Shown one piece after another: positions 1 through 7,899 of a stretch of DNA of 39,249 bases. How positions within the stretch are numbered: the stretch's first letter is position 1; every line of letters starts with the position of its first letter. The position numbers and the translations under genes are program-made. Under the pieces are notes generated by a model, which worked only from the letters and a program-made list of their open reading frames with translations, made no database searches and had not been told where the DNA came from. The stretch comes from a virus: positions 1 through 39,249 of IMG/VR virus record IMGVR_UViG_3300025120_000172; one strand, 5' to 3'.

Positions 1-2
1 CT

Positions 3-1841
3 GTTGATATGGCTACAACACTAGCAGTAGCTGGCAATGTTGATTTCAATGGTGATCTTGACGTAGACGGAACATCCAACCTAGACATAGTAGACATTGA
101 CGGAGCTGTAAACATAGCAGCAGCAACTACTATCGCTACTACTAATAAAATTCAATTTCGTGATACAGCAATTCATATAAGTTCTAGTACCGATGGGCAA
201 CTTGATCTTGTTGCAGATACAGAGATTCAAATAGCCGCAACCACTATTGATATCAACGGAGCAATAAACGCTAGTGGCGAAATTATTGCAGCTTCATTAG
301 ATATTTCAGGAAACGTAGATGTTGATGGTGTTTTAGAAACAGACAATTTAACAGTTGGTGGAGCACAAGGAACTGATGGACAAGTTTTAACTTCAACAGG
401 AAGTGGTGTAGGTTGGGAAGATGCAAGTGGTGGTGCTACTGATATAAACGGATTATCAGATGCTAAAACATTTGGTACTTCATCCATTATGCTTGGAGAT
501 GCAACTACAGGGACTATTGATGCTGCTAACTACAACACAGCATTAGGTGTAGATGTTTTTGCAGCCTTAACATCTGGTGATGATAATTCAGCCTTTGGTT
601 TTTCTGCTTTAAACGATTTAACAACTGGTCAATCTAATACTGCAATCGGAGCATACTCACAAGACGCAACTACTACAGGTCGTGATAACACATCTGTTGG
701 TGTTAATTCTTTAGGAGCTAACACAACAGGAAATAATAATACTGCAATGGGTCATGGTGCAATGGCTGCTAATACAGAAGGGTATTCAACAGTAGCGTTT
801 GGTGAATTTGCTCTTGATGCTCAGACAACAGGAAATTTGAATGCTGCTTTTGGTACGGACGCTTTAGGGACATTAACGACAGGCGTAAGATGTACTGGTG
901 TAGGATATAATGCAGGACGTACAACTACAGGCACAGATAATACTGCTGTAGGTAATAATGCTTTAGGAGCGTGCACAACGGGAGTAGGTAATGTTATGGT
1001 CGGGAGTGGTGCGGGGGATGCTATAACTACAGGGGCTACTAACGTAGGTGTGGGAATGAATGCACTTGGCACAATGACAGCTTCTACTTATCCAAATATT
1101 GGAATAGGTGAAAACGCACTAATCACAAACAATGGTGGAACAGGTCAAAATACTGGAGTAGGCTATAGAGTTTTTGAGGCATTGACCACAGCAGAAGGTA
1201 GCACTGCTTTTGGGTCTTTTGCTGGATTAGTAAACACTACTGGTACTACAAATTCTTTTTTAGGTACGTCATCAGGTACAGCAAATACCACAGGGTCAAA
1301 TAATTTATGTTTAGGACACGCAGCAGGGGCATACACAACAGGAAGTAACAACATTGCGATTGGTACTTCAGCAGCATACGCAGGCAATCCAGGCGGAGCA
1401 ATAACCACAGGTTCAAATGTAATATCTATGGGTAACGCTTCACACGGAGCTTGCCATATACAAACAGATTGGACAGTAGCTTCTGATAAACGTGATAAAA
1501 CAGACGTAACACCATTAGACATGGGATTAAGTTTTATTAACAAACTAGAACCAGTAACTTATAAATGGGATAAACGTGCCAAGTACGAAGAAGGAAATAC
1601 TCCTGATGGAACGCACAAAGAAAGTTGGACTGATGTAGGTTTCTTAGCACAAGATGTTGAAGAAATAGAAGCAGAATATGGTCATAAGATAGATGATGAA
1701 ACTAACTTAACAACACACCTGAGCGAAGATAAAAACGCTTATGGTCTTACTTATGCCAAGTTTGTACCAATGTTAGTTAAAGCAGTACAAGAACTTTCAG
1801 CAGAAGTTGAAGAATTAAAAATTAAATTAGGAGATAAATAA
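3..1841 (+). CDS. Tail fibre/tail spike with C-terminal S74 intramolecular chaperone (5' partial)
   Basis: The reading frame is open to the left edge; an ATG lies at 9, but no ribosome binding site is visible and the codons before it are in frame, so the gene probably begins outside the window. Residues about 160-480 are degenerate repeats of the type NTAxGxxAL...TTG, as in trimeric beta-structured fibres and YadA-like heads. The C-terminus carries the S74 endosialidase-chaperone signature: SDKRDK (Ser492, the expected self-cleavage residue), then YKWD, GFLAQDVEE, a Y-x-K-F-V-P-M-L-V-K-A-V-Q-E-L stretch and a final coiled coil. Proteins of this type fold as trimers and the chaperone cuts itself off. 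Role: host recognition at the tail tip. The following gene overlaps its stop by one base. Confidence 0.88.
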   Translation, partial: VDMATTLAVAGNVDFNGDLDVDGTSNLDIVDIDGAVNIAAATTIATTNKIQFRDTAIHISSSTDGQLDLVADTEIQIAATTIDINGAINASGEIIAASLDISGNVDVDGVLETDNLTVGGAQGTDGQVLTSTGSGVGWEDASGGATDINGLSDAKTFGTSSIMLGDATTGTIDAANYNTALGVDVFAALTSGDDNSAFGFSALNDLTTGQSNTAIGAYSQDATTTGRDNTSVGVNSLGANTTGNNNTAMGHGAMAANTEGYSTVAFGEFALDAQTTGNLNAAFGTDALGTLTTGVRCTGVGYNAGRTTTGTDNTAVGNNALGACTTGVGNVMVGSGAGDAITTGATNVGVGMNALGTMTASTYPNIGIGENALITNNGGTGQNTGVGYRVFEALTTAEGSTAFGSFAGLVNTTGTTNSFLGTSSGTANTTGSNNLCLGHAAGAYTTGSNNIAIGTSAAYAGNPGGAITTGSNVISMGNASHGACHIQTDWTVASDKRDKTDVTPLDMGLSFINKLEPVTYKWDKRAKYEEGNTPDGTHKESWTDVGFLAQDVEEIEAEYGHKIDDETNLTTHLSEDKNAYGLTYAKFVPMLVKAVQELSAEVEELKIKLGDK

Positions 1842-2119
1842 TGGCACAAACAGTAGCAGAATGTTTAACAGCAGCAACAGATAGCGTAACAGTTATTACA
1901 GATATAAATACAAATGGTTCGTCATCTAGTCATGCAGCAACGTGTGCAAACCAAGCAGCAATTAATGAATTGGTACAACGTAACGTAGACCATCTAACAG
2001 CTATATTAGCGTATGATGGAACAATCGGTAATCAACCAGATATAGCAGGTGCATCAGATGATAAATCATCTTACACAGGTGCAATTACAACTGGCACAGA
2101 TTACATAGCAGCTAACTAA
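1841..2119 (+). CDS. Small hypothetical protein, tail-fibre associated
   Basis: 92 residues, starting on the last base of the tail fibre stop codon (TAATG), so it is probably translated by coupling. The product is rich in Ala, Thr, Asn and Ser, has a central helix (residues about 33-55) and a Gly/Thr-rich tail, and lacks a signal peptide or membrane segment. No family is recognised. The position suggests a fibre assembly or virion accessory role, but that is inference from neighbourhood only. Confidence 0.6.
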   Translation: MAQTVAECLTAATDSVTVITDINTNGSSSSHAATCANQAAINELVQRNVDHLTAILAYDGTIGNQPDIAGASDDKSSYTGAITTGTDYIAAN

Positions 2120-2122
2120 ATT

Positions 2123-2332
2123 ATGAGTAACGTAGAAAACATAGAACCTGTGGAAGTAGAACTTACAGAAAAACAAAAGTACATACAGTCTCAATTAGAA
2201 GATTTAAGAAATAAAGAAACAAGACTTATGTTTCAATTAGATCAAATCAAGGCTTCACAACAAGTCTTTAATCAAGCTTTAATAAATGCTTCTAAAGAAG
2301 TAGCTGAAGAAGTTTTAGAAGAAAATGGTTAA
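2123..2332 (+). CDS. Small coiled-coil protein
   Basis: 69 residues, mostly charged helix (Glu, Lys, Gln rich, with regular Leu/Ile), predicted to be a coiled coil from about residue 14 to the end. The start at 2123 lies 3 bases after the preceding stop, and the 3' end overlaps the next small gene by 8 bases. Its family is not recognised. It could be a tail or lysis accessory protein. Confidence 0.55.
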   Translation: MSNVENIEPVEVELTEKQKYIQSQLEDLRNKETRLMFQLDQIKASQQVFNQALINASKEVAEEVLEENG

Positions 2333-2501
2333 AAAAACAGTAATGGAAGTTGCTTCACATATAGAACGACATGAAGCGGTCTGTACTGAAAGGTGGTTAG
2401 AAACTATTCACCGTATTAAACGATTAGAATTTTTTGTTTTAGCAACTTTAATAACTTTGTTGTTAAGTGCTGGAGCAATACTTGCAGACCAAATATTTTA
2501 G
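2325..2501 (+). CDS. Small membrane protein, holin or holin-accessory candidate
   Basis: 58 residues, beginning MVKKTVMEVASHIERHEAVC and ending in one hydrophobic segment (about residues 36-55, FFVLATLITLLLSAGAILA) followed by DQIF. An amphipathic, charged N-terminus with a single C-terminal membrane helix is the architecture of XhlA-like holin accessory proteins, but no specific family match can be claimed. It overlaps the upstream gene by 8 bases and stops 8 bases before the tail-hub gene, so it fits the tight coding layout. Gene spacing and the membrane helix are the main support. Confidence 0.5.
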   Translation: MVKKTVMEVASHIERHEAVCTERWLETIHRIKRLEFFVLATLITLLLSAGAILADQIF

Positions 2502-2509
2502 GAAATGAA

Positions 2510-4369
2510 ATGCCTCTACAAAAATTTATATTTCAACCAGGAATTAATAAAGAAGGAACTGACTACAGTAATGAAGGTGGTTGGTTCGATGCGAACCTAG
2601 TTCGTTTTAGAAAAAATCTTCCTGAAAAAATAGGGGGATGGGCTAAAAATACATTATTTACTTTTCAATCAACTTGTCGCGCACTTCATCCTTGGGTTAA
2701 TTTACAAAGCACTAAATATCTAGGTTTAGGAACAACTTGGAAATATTACGTTAAAGAAGGTTCTGAATATTATGACATTACTCCTATACGTTCAACTGAT
2801 TTAAACGTTACTACTTTTGCAGCAACTAATGGTAGTGCTGTTATAACTGCAACAGACACAGCTCACGGAGCCGTTATTGATGATTTTGTAACTATAAGTA
2901 ATGCTGTTTCTTTAGGTGGGTTAATAACTGCTACTGTTTTAAATACGGAACATCAAATAACTTCTGTTACTGCCAATACCTATACTTTTACTGCTTCTGC
3001 TACAGCTAACGGTAGTGATACAGGTAATGGTGGAAGCGCAACAGACGCTGCTTACCAAATTAATGTAGGTCTTGATGTTTATGTGGAAGCTAGTGGTTGG
3101 GGTGCAGGACTTTGGAGTGCAGGTACTTTTGGAGGTTCAACTGCTCTTAATGAGGCTAACCAGTTGAGATTATGGTCTCATGATAATTTTGGTGAAGATT
3201 TAATTATGAATGTTCGTCAGGGAGGACTTTACTACTGGGATCAATCTAATGGAACTTCTACTCGAGCAGTAGCGTTAGCTGATCTTTCAGGAGCTGTTTT
3301 ATGTCCTACTAAATCCTTAGTTGTTTTAGTCAGCGACATAGACAGACATGTTGTTGCTTTCGGATGCGACCCTATTTCAGGAACTAGTCGATCAGGATCT
3401 TTAGATCCTATGCTTGTTTGTTGGAGTGATCAAGAAAATGCTGCAGTTTGGGAACCTTTAGCTACAAATACAGCAGGGTCTTTTAGATTATCCGCAGGGT
3501 CTTCTATCGTAGGGGCTTTACGAGCAAAACAAGAAACTCTTATTTGGACAGATATTTCTATGTATTCTATGACTTTTGTAGGTCAACCGTTTACATTTGG
3601 GGTAAATTTAGTAAATGAAGGGGTTGGTCTAATAGGTCCAAACGCATCAATAAATACTGCCAAAGGAGTGTTTTGGATGGATAAAAAAGGTTTTTATAGT
3701 TATTCAGGAGCTATTGCAGAACTGCCGTGTACTGTTCAAAATTATGTGTTTAGTGATTTAAATGAAAATCAATCGTATCAAGTTTTTGCTTTTTTAAACA
3801 AAGAGTTTGACGAAGTAGGTTGGTTTTATTGTTCTAAAAACGCAGAAGTCATAGACAGATATGTCACTTATAATTATGAAGAAAATGTTTGGGCTATTGG
3901 TCAACTTTCACGTTCAGCGTGGTTGGATGAAGGAGTTTTTAATAATCCGTTAGCGACTAAAAGTACTTCAGACGTAGGGTATCTCTATAACCATGAGACA
4001 GGAAATGATGATGACGGTTCTCCTATGGAAAGCGTTTACATCGAGTCAAGTGACTTTGACATAGGAGAAGGAGAAGAGTATCAGTTTATTAATCAAATAA
4101 TCCCTGATGTTAAATTTACAGGAACTGGGGGGTCTTCCCAAACAATTAATGTTGTTTTGAAGAAAAGAAATTATCCAGGAGAATCTTTAACAACTTCTTC
4201 TACTTCAACTTGTACAGCATCTACTACTAAAATACAGACTCGTTTACGAGCAAGACAAGCAGTGCTACGAGTTGAATCTGATGACGACGCAGATATTTCA
4301 GAACAAATAGGAGTAGGTTTTAGAATTGGGGCTACTCGAATGTCTCTTCAACCTAATGGAAAAAGATAA
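2510..4369 (+). CDS. Phage structural protein, candidate tail hub/adaptor (P22 gp10-like beta-propeller)
   Basis: 619 residues, start preceded by AGGA six bases upstream. It opens MPLQKFIFQPGINKEGTDYS and has the GGWFDANLVRFR...LPEKIGGW motif common in phage virion proteins. The middle (about 200-480) is beta-rich, with repeated Trp and Gly-Tyr strands such as LRLWSHDNFGEDLIMNVRQG and GVFWMDKKGFYSYSG, compatible with a propeller. It ends GVGFRIGATRMSLQPNGKR, a closing strand seen in P22 gp10-type packaged-DNA stabilisation proteins. P22 gp10 plugs the portal and joins head to tail; the same role here is inferred from length, composition and place between fibre and lysis genes. An insertion of Thr/Ala-rich sequence at about 105-175 may be an Ig-like domain. 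Confidence 0.6.
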   Translation: MPLQKFIFQPGINKEGTDYSNEGGWFDANLVRFRKNLPEKIGGWAKNTLFTFQSTCRALHPWVNLQSTKYLGLGTTWKYYVKEGSEYYDITPIRSTDLNVTTFAATNGSAVITATDTAHGAVIDDFVTISNAVSLGGLITATVLNTEHQITSVTANTYTFTASATANGSDTGNGGSATDAAYQINVGLDVYVEASGWGAGLWSAGTFGGSTALNEANQLRLWSHDNFGEDLIMNVRQGGLYYWDQSNGTSTRAVALADLSGAVLCPTKSLVVLVSDIDRHVVAFGCDPISGTSRSGSLDPMLVCWSDQENAAVWEPLATNTAGSFRLSAGSSIVGALRAKQETLIWTDISMYSMTFVGQPFTFGVNLVNEGVGLIGPNASINTAKGVFWMDKKGFYSYSGAIAELPCTVQNYVFSDLNENQSYQVFAFLNKEFDEVGWFYCSKNAEVIDRYVTYNYEENVWAIGQLSRSAWLDEGVFNNPLATKSTSDVGYLYNHETGNDDDGSPMESVYIESSDFDIGEGEEYQFINQIIPDVKFTGTGGSSQTINVVLKKRNYPGESLTTSSTSTCTASTTKIQTRLRARQAVLRVESDDDADISEQIGVGFRIGATRMSLQPNGKR

Positions 4370-4734
4370 TGTCTAAGTTATTACAAACTAAACTGCCCAT
4401 AGCAGTAGGTGAAATATCTTCGGACACGTTTAACCGATTAGTTAGAGTTTTAGAATTAAGTTTAAATAAAGTAGATTTAGACAGTACTCTAACAGTGAGT
4501 TTTGAACAAAGAAACGAAAATAAATTTAATGATGGAGACATTGTTTGGAATAAATCTAGTGAACAACTTCAACTTTGGACAGGAAAAAAATGGATAAATC
4601 TTTACAAAGGAAACGAAGACGGAGTAGGCGCAGTTGGTGGTTTAGGGAATCTCAGTGTTTCGACAAATGGAAATACAATAGTAAACATAACAGTCCCGAA
4701 CACAGGCTACAACACAGAGACTTGGTACACCTGA
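4369..4734 (+). CDS. Hypothetical virion-associated protein
   Basis: 121 residues. It begins on the last base of the previous stop (TAATG) and its own stop overlaps the lysozyme start (TGATG), so three genes are chained translationally. The middle contains NKFNDGDIVWNKSSEQLQLW followed by a Gly-Lys-Lys-Trp turn, a short beta pattern like a small carbohydrate- or fibre-binding repeat, and the C-terminus is Gly/Asn/Thr rich. There is no signal peptide or membrane helix. Function unknown; the context suggests a minor tail component. Confidence 0.55.
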   Translation: MSKLLQTKLPIAVGEISSDTFNRLVRVLELSLNKVDLDSTLTVSFEQRNENKFNDGDIVWNKSSEQLQLWTGKKWINLYKGNEDGVGAVGGLGNLSVSTNGNTIVNITVPNTGYNTETWYT

Positions 4735-5180
4735 TGAATAAAGATAAATTAATAGAAGAATTAATTATGGACGAAGGTTATAAAACTGAAACATATCACG
4801 ACCACCTTGGATTTCTTACACTAGGAGTTGGTCATTTAGTTTTAAGCTCAGACCCTGAGTTTAAAATGCCAGTAGGTACTCCTGTTGCAGAAGAACGTAT
4901 TAGAGAGTGCTTAAATAATGATATTGATACGGTTTGTGAAGAACTAGATAGAAACATGTCATGGTGGCGAGGACTTGATAGTGTGCGACAAAAAGTTTTA
5001 GCAAACATGTGTTTTAATTTAGGTTATCCTAGACTTAGTAAGTTCGTTAAATTTATAGACGCGCTTCAAAAAGGTGACTGGAAAAAAGCAAGCGAAGAAA
5101 TGATAGATAGCAAATGGGCTACTCAAGTGGGAAGAAGAGCGATTAGGTTACAACAAATGGTAATACACGGAGAAAAATAA
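4734..5180 (+). CDS. T4-type lysozyme (GH24 muramidase), endolysin
   Basis: 148 residues starting at the ATG that overlaps the preceding stop; an in-frame ATG at 4575 exists, but the protein before 4734 has no lysozyme character and overlaps another gene. The start MNKDKLIEELIMDEGYKTET matches the T4 lysozyme N-terminus. The catalytic triad is intact: Glu14 (DEG), Asp23 (YHDHLG) and Thr29 (FLTLGVGH), the equivalents of T4 Glu11, Asp20 and Thr26. Later blocks (VRQKVLANMCFNLG; WATQVGRRAIRL) also match. It hydrolyses the MurNAc-GlcNAc bond of peptidoglycan. There is no signal peptide, so it needs a holin to reach the periplasm; a candidate holin lies at 6279. Confidence 0.92.
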   Translation: MNKDKLIEELIMDEGYKTETYHDHLGFLTLGVGHLVLSSDPEFKMPVGTPVAEERIRECLNNDIDTVCEELDRNMSWWRGLDSVRQKVLANMCFNLGYPRLSKFVKFIDALQKGDWKKASEEMIDSKWATQVGRRAIRLQQMVIHGEK

Positions 5181-5341
5181 TGCCAAGTAAAAAAACACAT
5201 AAAACTAAAGACGGCAGAACAGCTACAAAAGGTCTTTATTATCATATGAATAAAAGAAAAAAAGCAGGAACAAGCCGACCAGGAAAAGGAACTGTGTCTT
5301 CTAAAGCTTTAAAAAGGTCTGAGAGAACGGCTAAGAGGTAA
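5180..5341 (+). CDS. Small basic protein
   Basis: 53 residues, overlapping the lysozyme stop and the next start by one base each (TAATG at both ends). It is Lys/Arg/Thr rich, begins MPSKKTHKTKDGRTATKGLY and has an NKRKKAGTSRPGKG turn, a pattern seen in short phage proteins of unknown role. It is the first of three consecutive strongly basic genes; nucleic-acid binding is inferred from charge only. Confidence 0.6.
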   Translation: MPSKKTHKTKDGRTATKGLYYHMNKRKKAGTSRPGKGTVSSKALKRSERTAKR

Positions 5342-5640
5342 TGGCTACTAAGCGTAAGGAAAAACCTATACGACGCACTACGAGCGGAAAAGGGGCTAAT
5401 TATCGCAAGACTAAATCGGGCGCGGGGATGACCGCTAAAGGTGTAAAAGCCTATAGAAAAAAGAATCCAGGATCTAAATTAAAAACAGCAGTAACAGGCA
5501 AAGTAAAAAAAGGTAGTAAAGCAGCAAAAAGAAGAAAGTCTTATTGCGCAAGGTCAGCAGGGCAAATGAAGAAATTTCCTAAAGCTGCAAAAAATCCTAA
5601 TTCTAGGTTGAGACAAGCAAGAAAAAGGTGGAAATGTTAA
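5341..5640 (+). CDS. Conserved basic phage protein (DUF6321-like)
   Basis: 99 residues, about one third Lys or Arg. It carries the block SGAGMTAKGVKAYRKKNPGS, then KLKTAVTGKVK, SKAAKRRKSYCARSAGQMK and an ending RQARKRWKC, a combination recalled from a conserved family of marine and cyanophage proteins annotated as DUF6321. The role is not known; the charge and two conserved Cys suggest binding to DNA or RNA, perhaps inside the capsid. It starts on the last base of the upstream stop codon and is followed after one base by another basic gene. Confidence 0.75.
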   Translation: MATKRKEKPIRRTTSGKGANYRKTKSGAGMTAKGVKAYRKKNPGSKLKTAVTGKVKKGSKAAKRRKSYCARSAGQMKKFPKAAKNPNSRLRQARKRWKC

Positions 5641-5641
5641 T

Positions 5642-5824
5642 ATGAAAGGTGTAAATCATTATAAAAGAGACGGCTCTGTTCATAAAGGACAGATGCATAA
5701 AATGTCAAACGGTTCACTACATACGGGTAAAACTCATACTCAAAACAGTAAAGCGTTGTTTCATTACGGTGAACTAAATAACAAAGGAAAAACTAAAGCT
5801 AAAGCTTCTTGGGGAAAGAAGTAA
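5642..5824 (+). CDS. Small basic His/Gly/Lys-rich protein
   Basis: 60 residues. It contains two imperfect copies of a G-x-x-H-x-G-x-x-H-K/T pattern (GSVHKGQMHKMSNG, GSLHTGKTHT) and a Lys-rich end. No known family. Starts two bases after the preceding gene and forms part of the basic three-gene run between lysozyme and thermonuclease. Confidence 0.55.
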   Translation: MKGVNHYKRDGSVHKGQMHKMSNGSLHTGKTHTQNSKALFHYGELNNKGKTKAKASWGKK

Positions 5825-5841
5825 TCAATGGAGGAATTGAC

Positions 5842-6282
5842 ATGTACGAATATAGTTGCGAAGTTAAAAGGGTGGTTGATGGTGACACTATGGATGTTAT
5901 TCTTGACCTCGGCTTTGATATTTTGTATTCTTCTAGGGTTCGTTTGGGTGGGATTGATACTCCCGAGTCGAGGACTCGTGACTTGGATGAAAAAGCACGA
6001 GGCAAGCTTGCCAAAGCTTTTCTTCAAGAATGTATTAAAGAAAAAAAAGTTGTATTGAAAACAAGGTTAAAAGACTCAAGAGGAAAATTTGGAAGAATAA
6101 TAGCCGATGTTTGGGTTGAATTTGAAAAAGGTTCGATGAAAAATGTTAATGAATTAATGATAAAAGAATGCCACGCAGTTAAATATAATGCAGAAAATAA
6201 AGCATTAGTAAAAGAGGCTCATTTAGTTAACAGAGCAATACTGATAGAAAAAGGTTTATTTATTCCAAAGGAGAAGTCATGA
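5842..6282 (+). CDS. Thermonuclease (staphylococcal nuclease family, SNase/TNase)
   Basis: 146 residues from the ATG at 5842, chosen because GGAGG lies 7 bases upstream (5830-5834); an ATG at 5809 lies inside the previous gene. The family's active-site residues can be read: VVDGDT (Asp13, Asp15), RVRLGGIDTPE (Arg34, Asp39, Glu42) and KFGRIIADV (Arg85), equivalent to SNase Asp21, Arg35, Asp40, Glu43 and Arg87. SNases cut DNA and RNA with Ca2+. No signal peptide is visible, so it is probably cytoplasmic and may degrade host DNA or act in late DNA processing. It overlaps the holin start by 4 bases (ATGA). Confidence 0.9.
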   Translation: MYEYSCEVKRVVDGDTMDVILDLGFDILYSSRVRLGGIDTPESRTRDLDEKARGKLAKAFLQECIKEKKVVLKTRLKDSRGKFGRIIADVWVEFEKGSMKNVNELMIKECHAVKYNAENKALVKEAHLVNRAILIEKGLFIPKEKS

Positions 6283-6761
6283 AAATAGGTGGATTATTAA
6301 AAAGTGTTGTAGGCGCAGTCGCTCCTACACTGGGTACTGCATTAGGTGGACCAATGGGAGGTATGGCGGCTAAAATGATTTCAGAAGTATTAGGTGTTCC
6401 CAATACTCCTAAAGCCATAGACAAAGCAATACAAGAAGCTACTCCCGAACAAATGCTTGAGCTTAAAAAAGCAGAACAGCAATTTGAACTACAGATGAAA
6501 GAACTTAGTGTTGATGTGTTTAAGTTAGAAACTGCAGACATACAAGATGCTAGAGGAAAATTCAGCGGTGACTGGACAGCTAGAATAATGGGCATACTTG
6601 TTGTGGGTGGATTTATGGGTTATATATTTTTAGTAACTCTCCAACCTCCCGAACAGAACTCAGAAGCATTAATAAATTTAGTCCTCGGTTATTTAGGTGG
6701 GTTAGCAAGCGCTATTATAAGTTTCTATTTTGGAGCATCTCATTCAAAAGAAAGTAAATAA
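6279..6761 (+). CDS. Holin, GTA-type 3TM holin family
   Basis: 160 residues. The N-terminus is Gly/Ala/Met rich and weakly hydrophobic (about 5-40), followed by a charged helix (about 52-95), the motif DIQDARGKFSGDWTARIMG and two clear membrane helices (about 102-121 and 131-152), ending FYFGASHSKESK. This arrangement matches the family named holin of 3TMs for gene transfer agent release. It would form pores in the inner membrane and let the lysozyme at 4734 reach peptidoglycan. Start at 6279 overlaps the nuclease stop by 4 bases and follows AAGGAG. Confidence 0.82.
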   Translation: MKIGGLLKSVVGAVAPTLGTALGGPMGGMAAKMISEVLGVPNTPKAIDKAIQEATPEQMLELKKAEQQFELQMKELSVDVFKLETADIQDARGKFSGDWTARIMGILVVGGFMGYIFLVTLQPPEQNSEALINLVLGYLGGLASAIISFYFGASHSKESK

Positions 6762-6765
6762 AATC

Positions 6766-7899
6766 ATGTATAAATTTTGGATGGGTTTTATTGCTGCTAG
6801 TTTATTTTCATTAAATATTAATTCTGCAGTAGAACAAACAGGAACAGGGTGTGCCAACGGTACGCAGTATTGTGAAAATAATACTTTAGAAACAGAAAAT
6901 ACTACTACCACAACGAATACAAATACAAACACAAATACGAATACTAATACGAACAATAATACGAATACCAGTACGAACAACAATACGAATACGAACAACA
7001 GTACTAACGCGAATACGAATACGAATACGAACACTAATAATTCAACAAGTACGAATGCGAATACAAATGCGAATACAAATGTAAATACTTCTACTAGCAT
7101 GAATACGTCTAATGTCAGCCAAGACGTTACAAACAACAGCACAACAAATAATACAAATAATTCTACTAGCACAGCAAACAACACAAACAGCAACACCAAC
7201 ATTAACAACAGTACTTCAGATTCAAACGTAGAAACTAACAATACGAACAATAATAATTCTAATTCGGTTTCAGATAATACCAATAGAAACATTAATCAAT
7301 CTAATAGTACTCAAACTATAAACCAAAACGTAACTACAAAAGCTCCACCTGCTAGTGCTATCGCACCAAGTATTATGAGTTATTCACAAGACTTATGTAC
7401 CGTAGGTAGATCAGGGGCTTATCAGGGTCAAGTGTTTGGTTTCTCTACAGGAAGTACAGTTACAGATCAAAACTGCGAAAGATTAAAATTGTCTAAATAC
7501 CTATACGACACAGGAATGAAAGTAGCTTCTGTCTCCATACTTTGTCAAGATCCTAGAGTATTTAAAGCTATGGAAATGGCAGGTACTCCTTGTCCATATA
7601 ATGGTAAAATAGGTAAAGAAGCTTCAGCAAAATGGGCTAGTAATGTGGAAGATAGACCTGACTATGAGGAATACAAAAAGAAGAAAGAAACTAAACAAAA
7701 ACAAAAACGTAAAAAAGAAGCAGAAAAACAAAAACGTAAAAAAGAAATAGCTCAGTATGAAACGACAAGATTAAAAAGAATTGAAGATCAAAAAAGAAAT
7801 ATTTTTATAAAACAGTGTAGAACAGAAAGAACTGTTAAAGGATATAAAAAATCTAAACCACTTTGCAAAAAAGAATGGAAAAGCCAAGTAGTAAATTAG
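6766..7899 (+). CDS. Exported Asn/Thr-repeat protein, conserved C-terminal domain of unknown function
   Basis: 377 residues from the ATG at 6766. The N-terminus MYKFWMGFIAASLFSLNINSA reads as a signal peptide with likely cleavage after NSA. Residues about 40-195 are almost only Asn, Thr and Ser in NTNTNT units. Then comes a compact domain with four Cys (residues about 210-285: SYSQDLCTVGRSGAYQGQ, NCERLKLSKYLYDTGMKVAS, ILCQDPRVFKAMEMAGTPCP) that I recall from other phage hypothetical proteins. The last 90 residues are a Lys/Glu-rich coiled coil. An exported protein between the holin and virion genes may act in the periplasm during lysis, or may be a virion surface component; the function is unknown. 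Confidence 0.7.
   Translation: MYKFWMGFIAASLFSLNINSAVEQTGTGCANGTQYCENNTLETENTTTTTNTNTNTNTNTNTNNNTNTSTNNNTNTNNSTNANTNTNTNTNNSTSTNANTNANTNVNTSTSMNTSNVSQDVTNNSTTNNTNNSTSTANNTNSNTNINNSTSDSNVETNNTNNNNSNSVSDNTNRNINQSNSTQTINQNVTTKAPPASAIAPSIMSYSQDLCTVGRSGAYQGQVFGFSTGSTVTDQNCERLKLSKYLYDTGMKVASVSILCQDPRVFKAMEMAGTPCPYNGKIGKEASAKWASNVEDRPDYEEYKKKKETKQKQKRKKEAEKQKRKKEIAQYETTRLKRIEDQKRNIFIKQCRTERTVKGYKKSKPLCKKEWKSQVVN
6907..7086 (+). repeat. Low-complexity AAT-AC(N) repeat encoding Asn-Thr
   Basis: Imperfect 6-base repeat of the type AATACG/AATACA (Asn-Thr codons) over roughly 180 bases inside the exported protein gene, decaying into Asn/Ser/Thr mixture up to about 7310. Such tracts change length easily through slipped-strand replication. 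Confidence 0.85.

Noticed and set aside
4575-4733. Upstream ATG giving a longer lysozyme
   Set aside because: The extra 53 residues are the out-of-frame reading of the previous gene, show no lysozyme similarity, and the ATG at 4734 aligns with the T4 lysozyme N-terminus.
6744-7292. Long minus-strand open frame rich in Val, Phe and Leu
   Set aside because: It is the antisense reading of the Asn/Thr repeat; low complexity keeps it free of stops.
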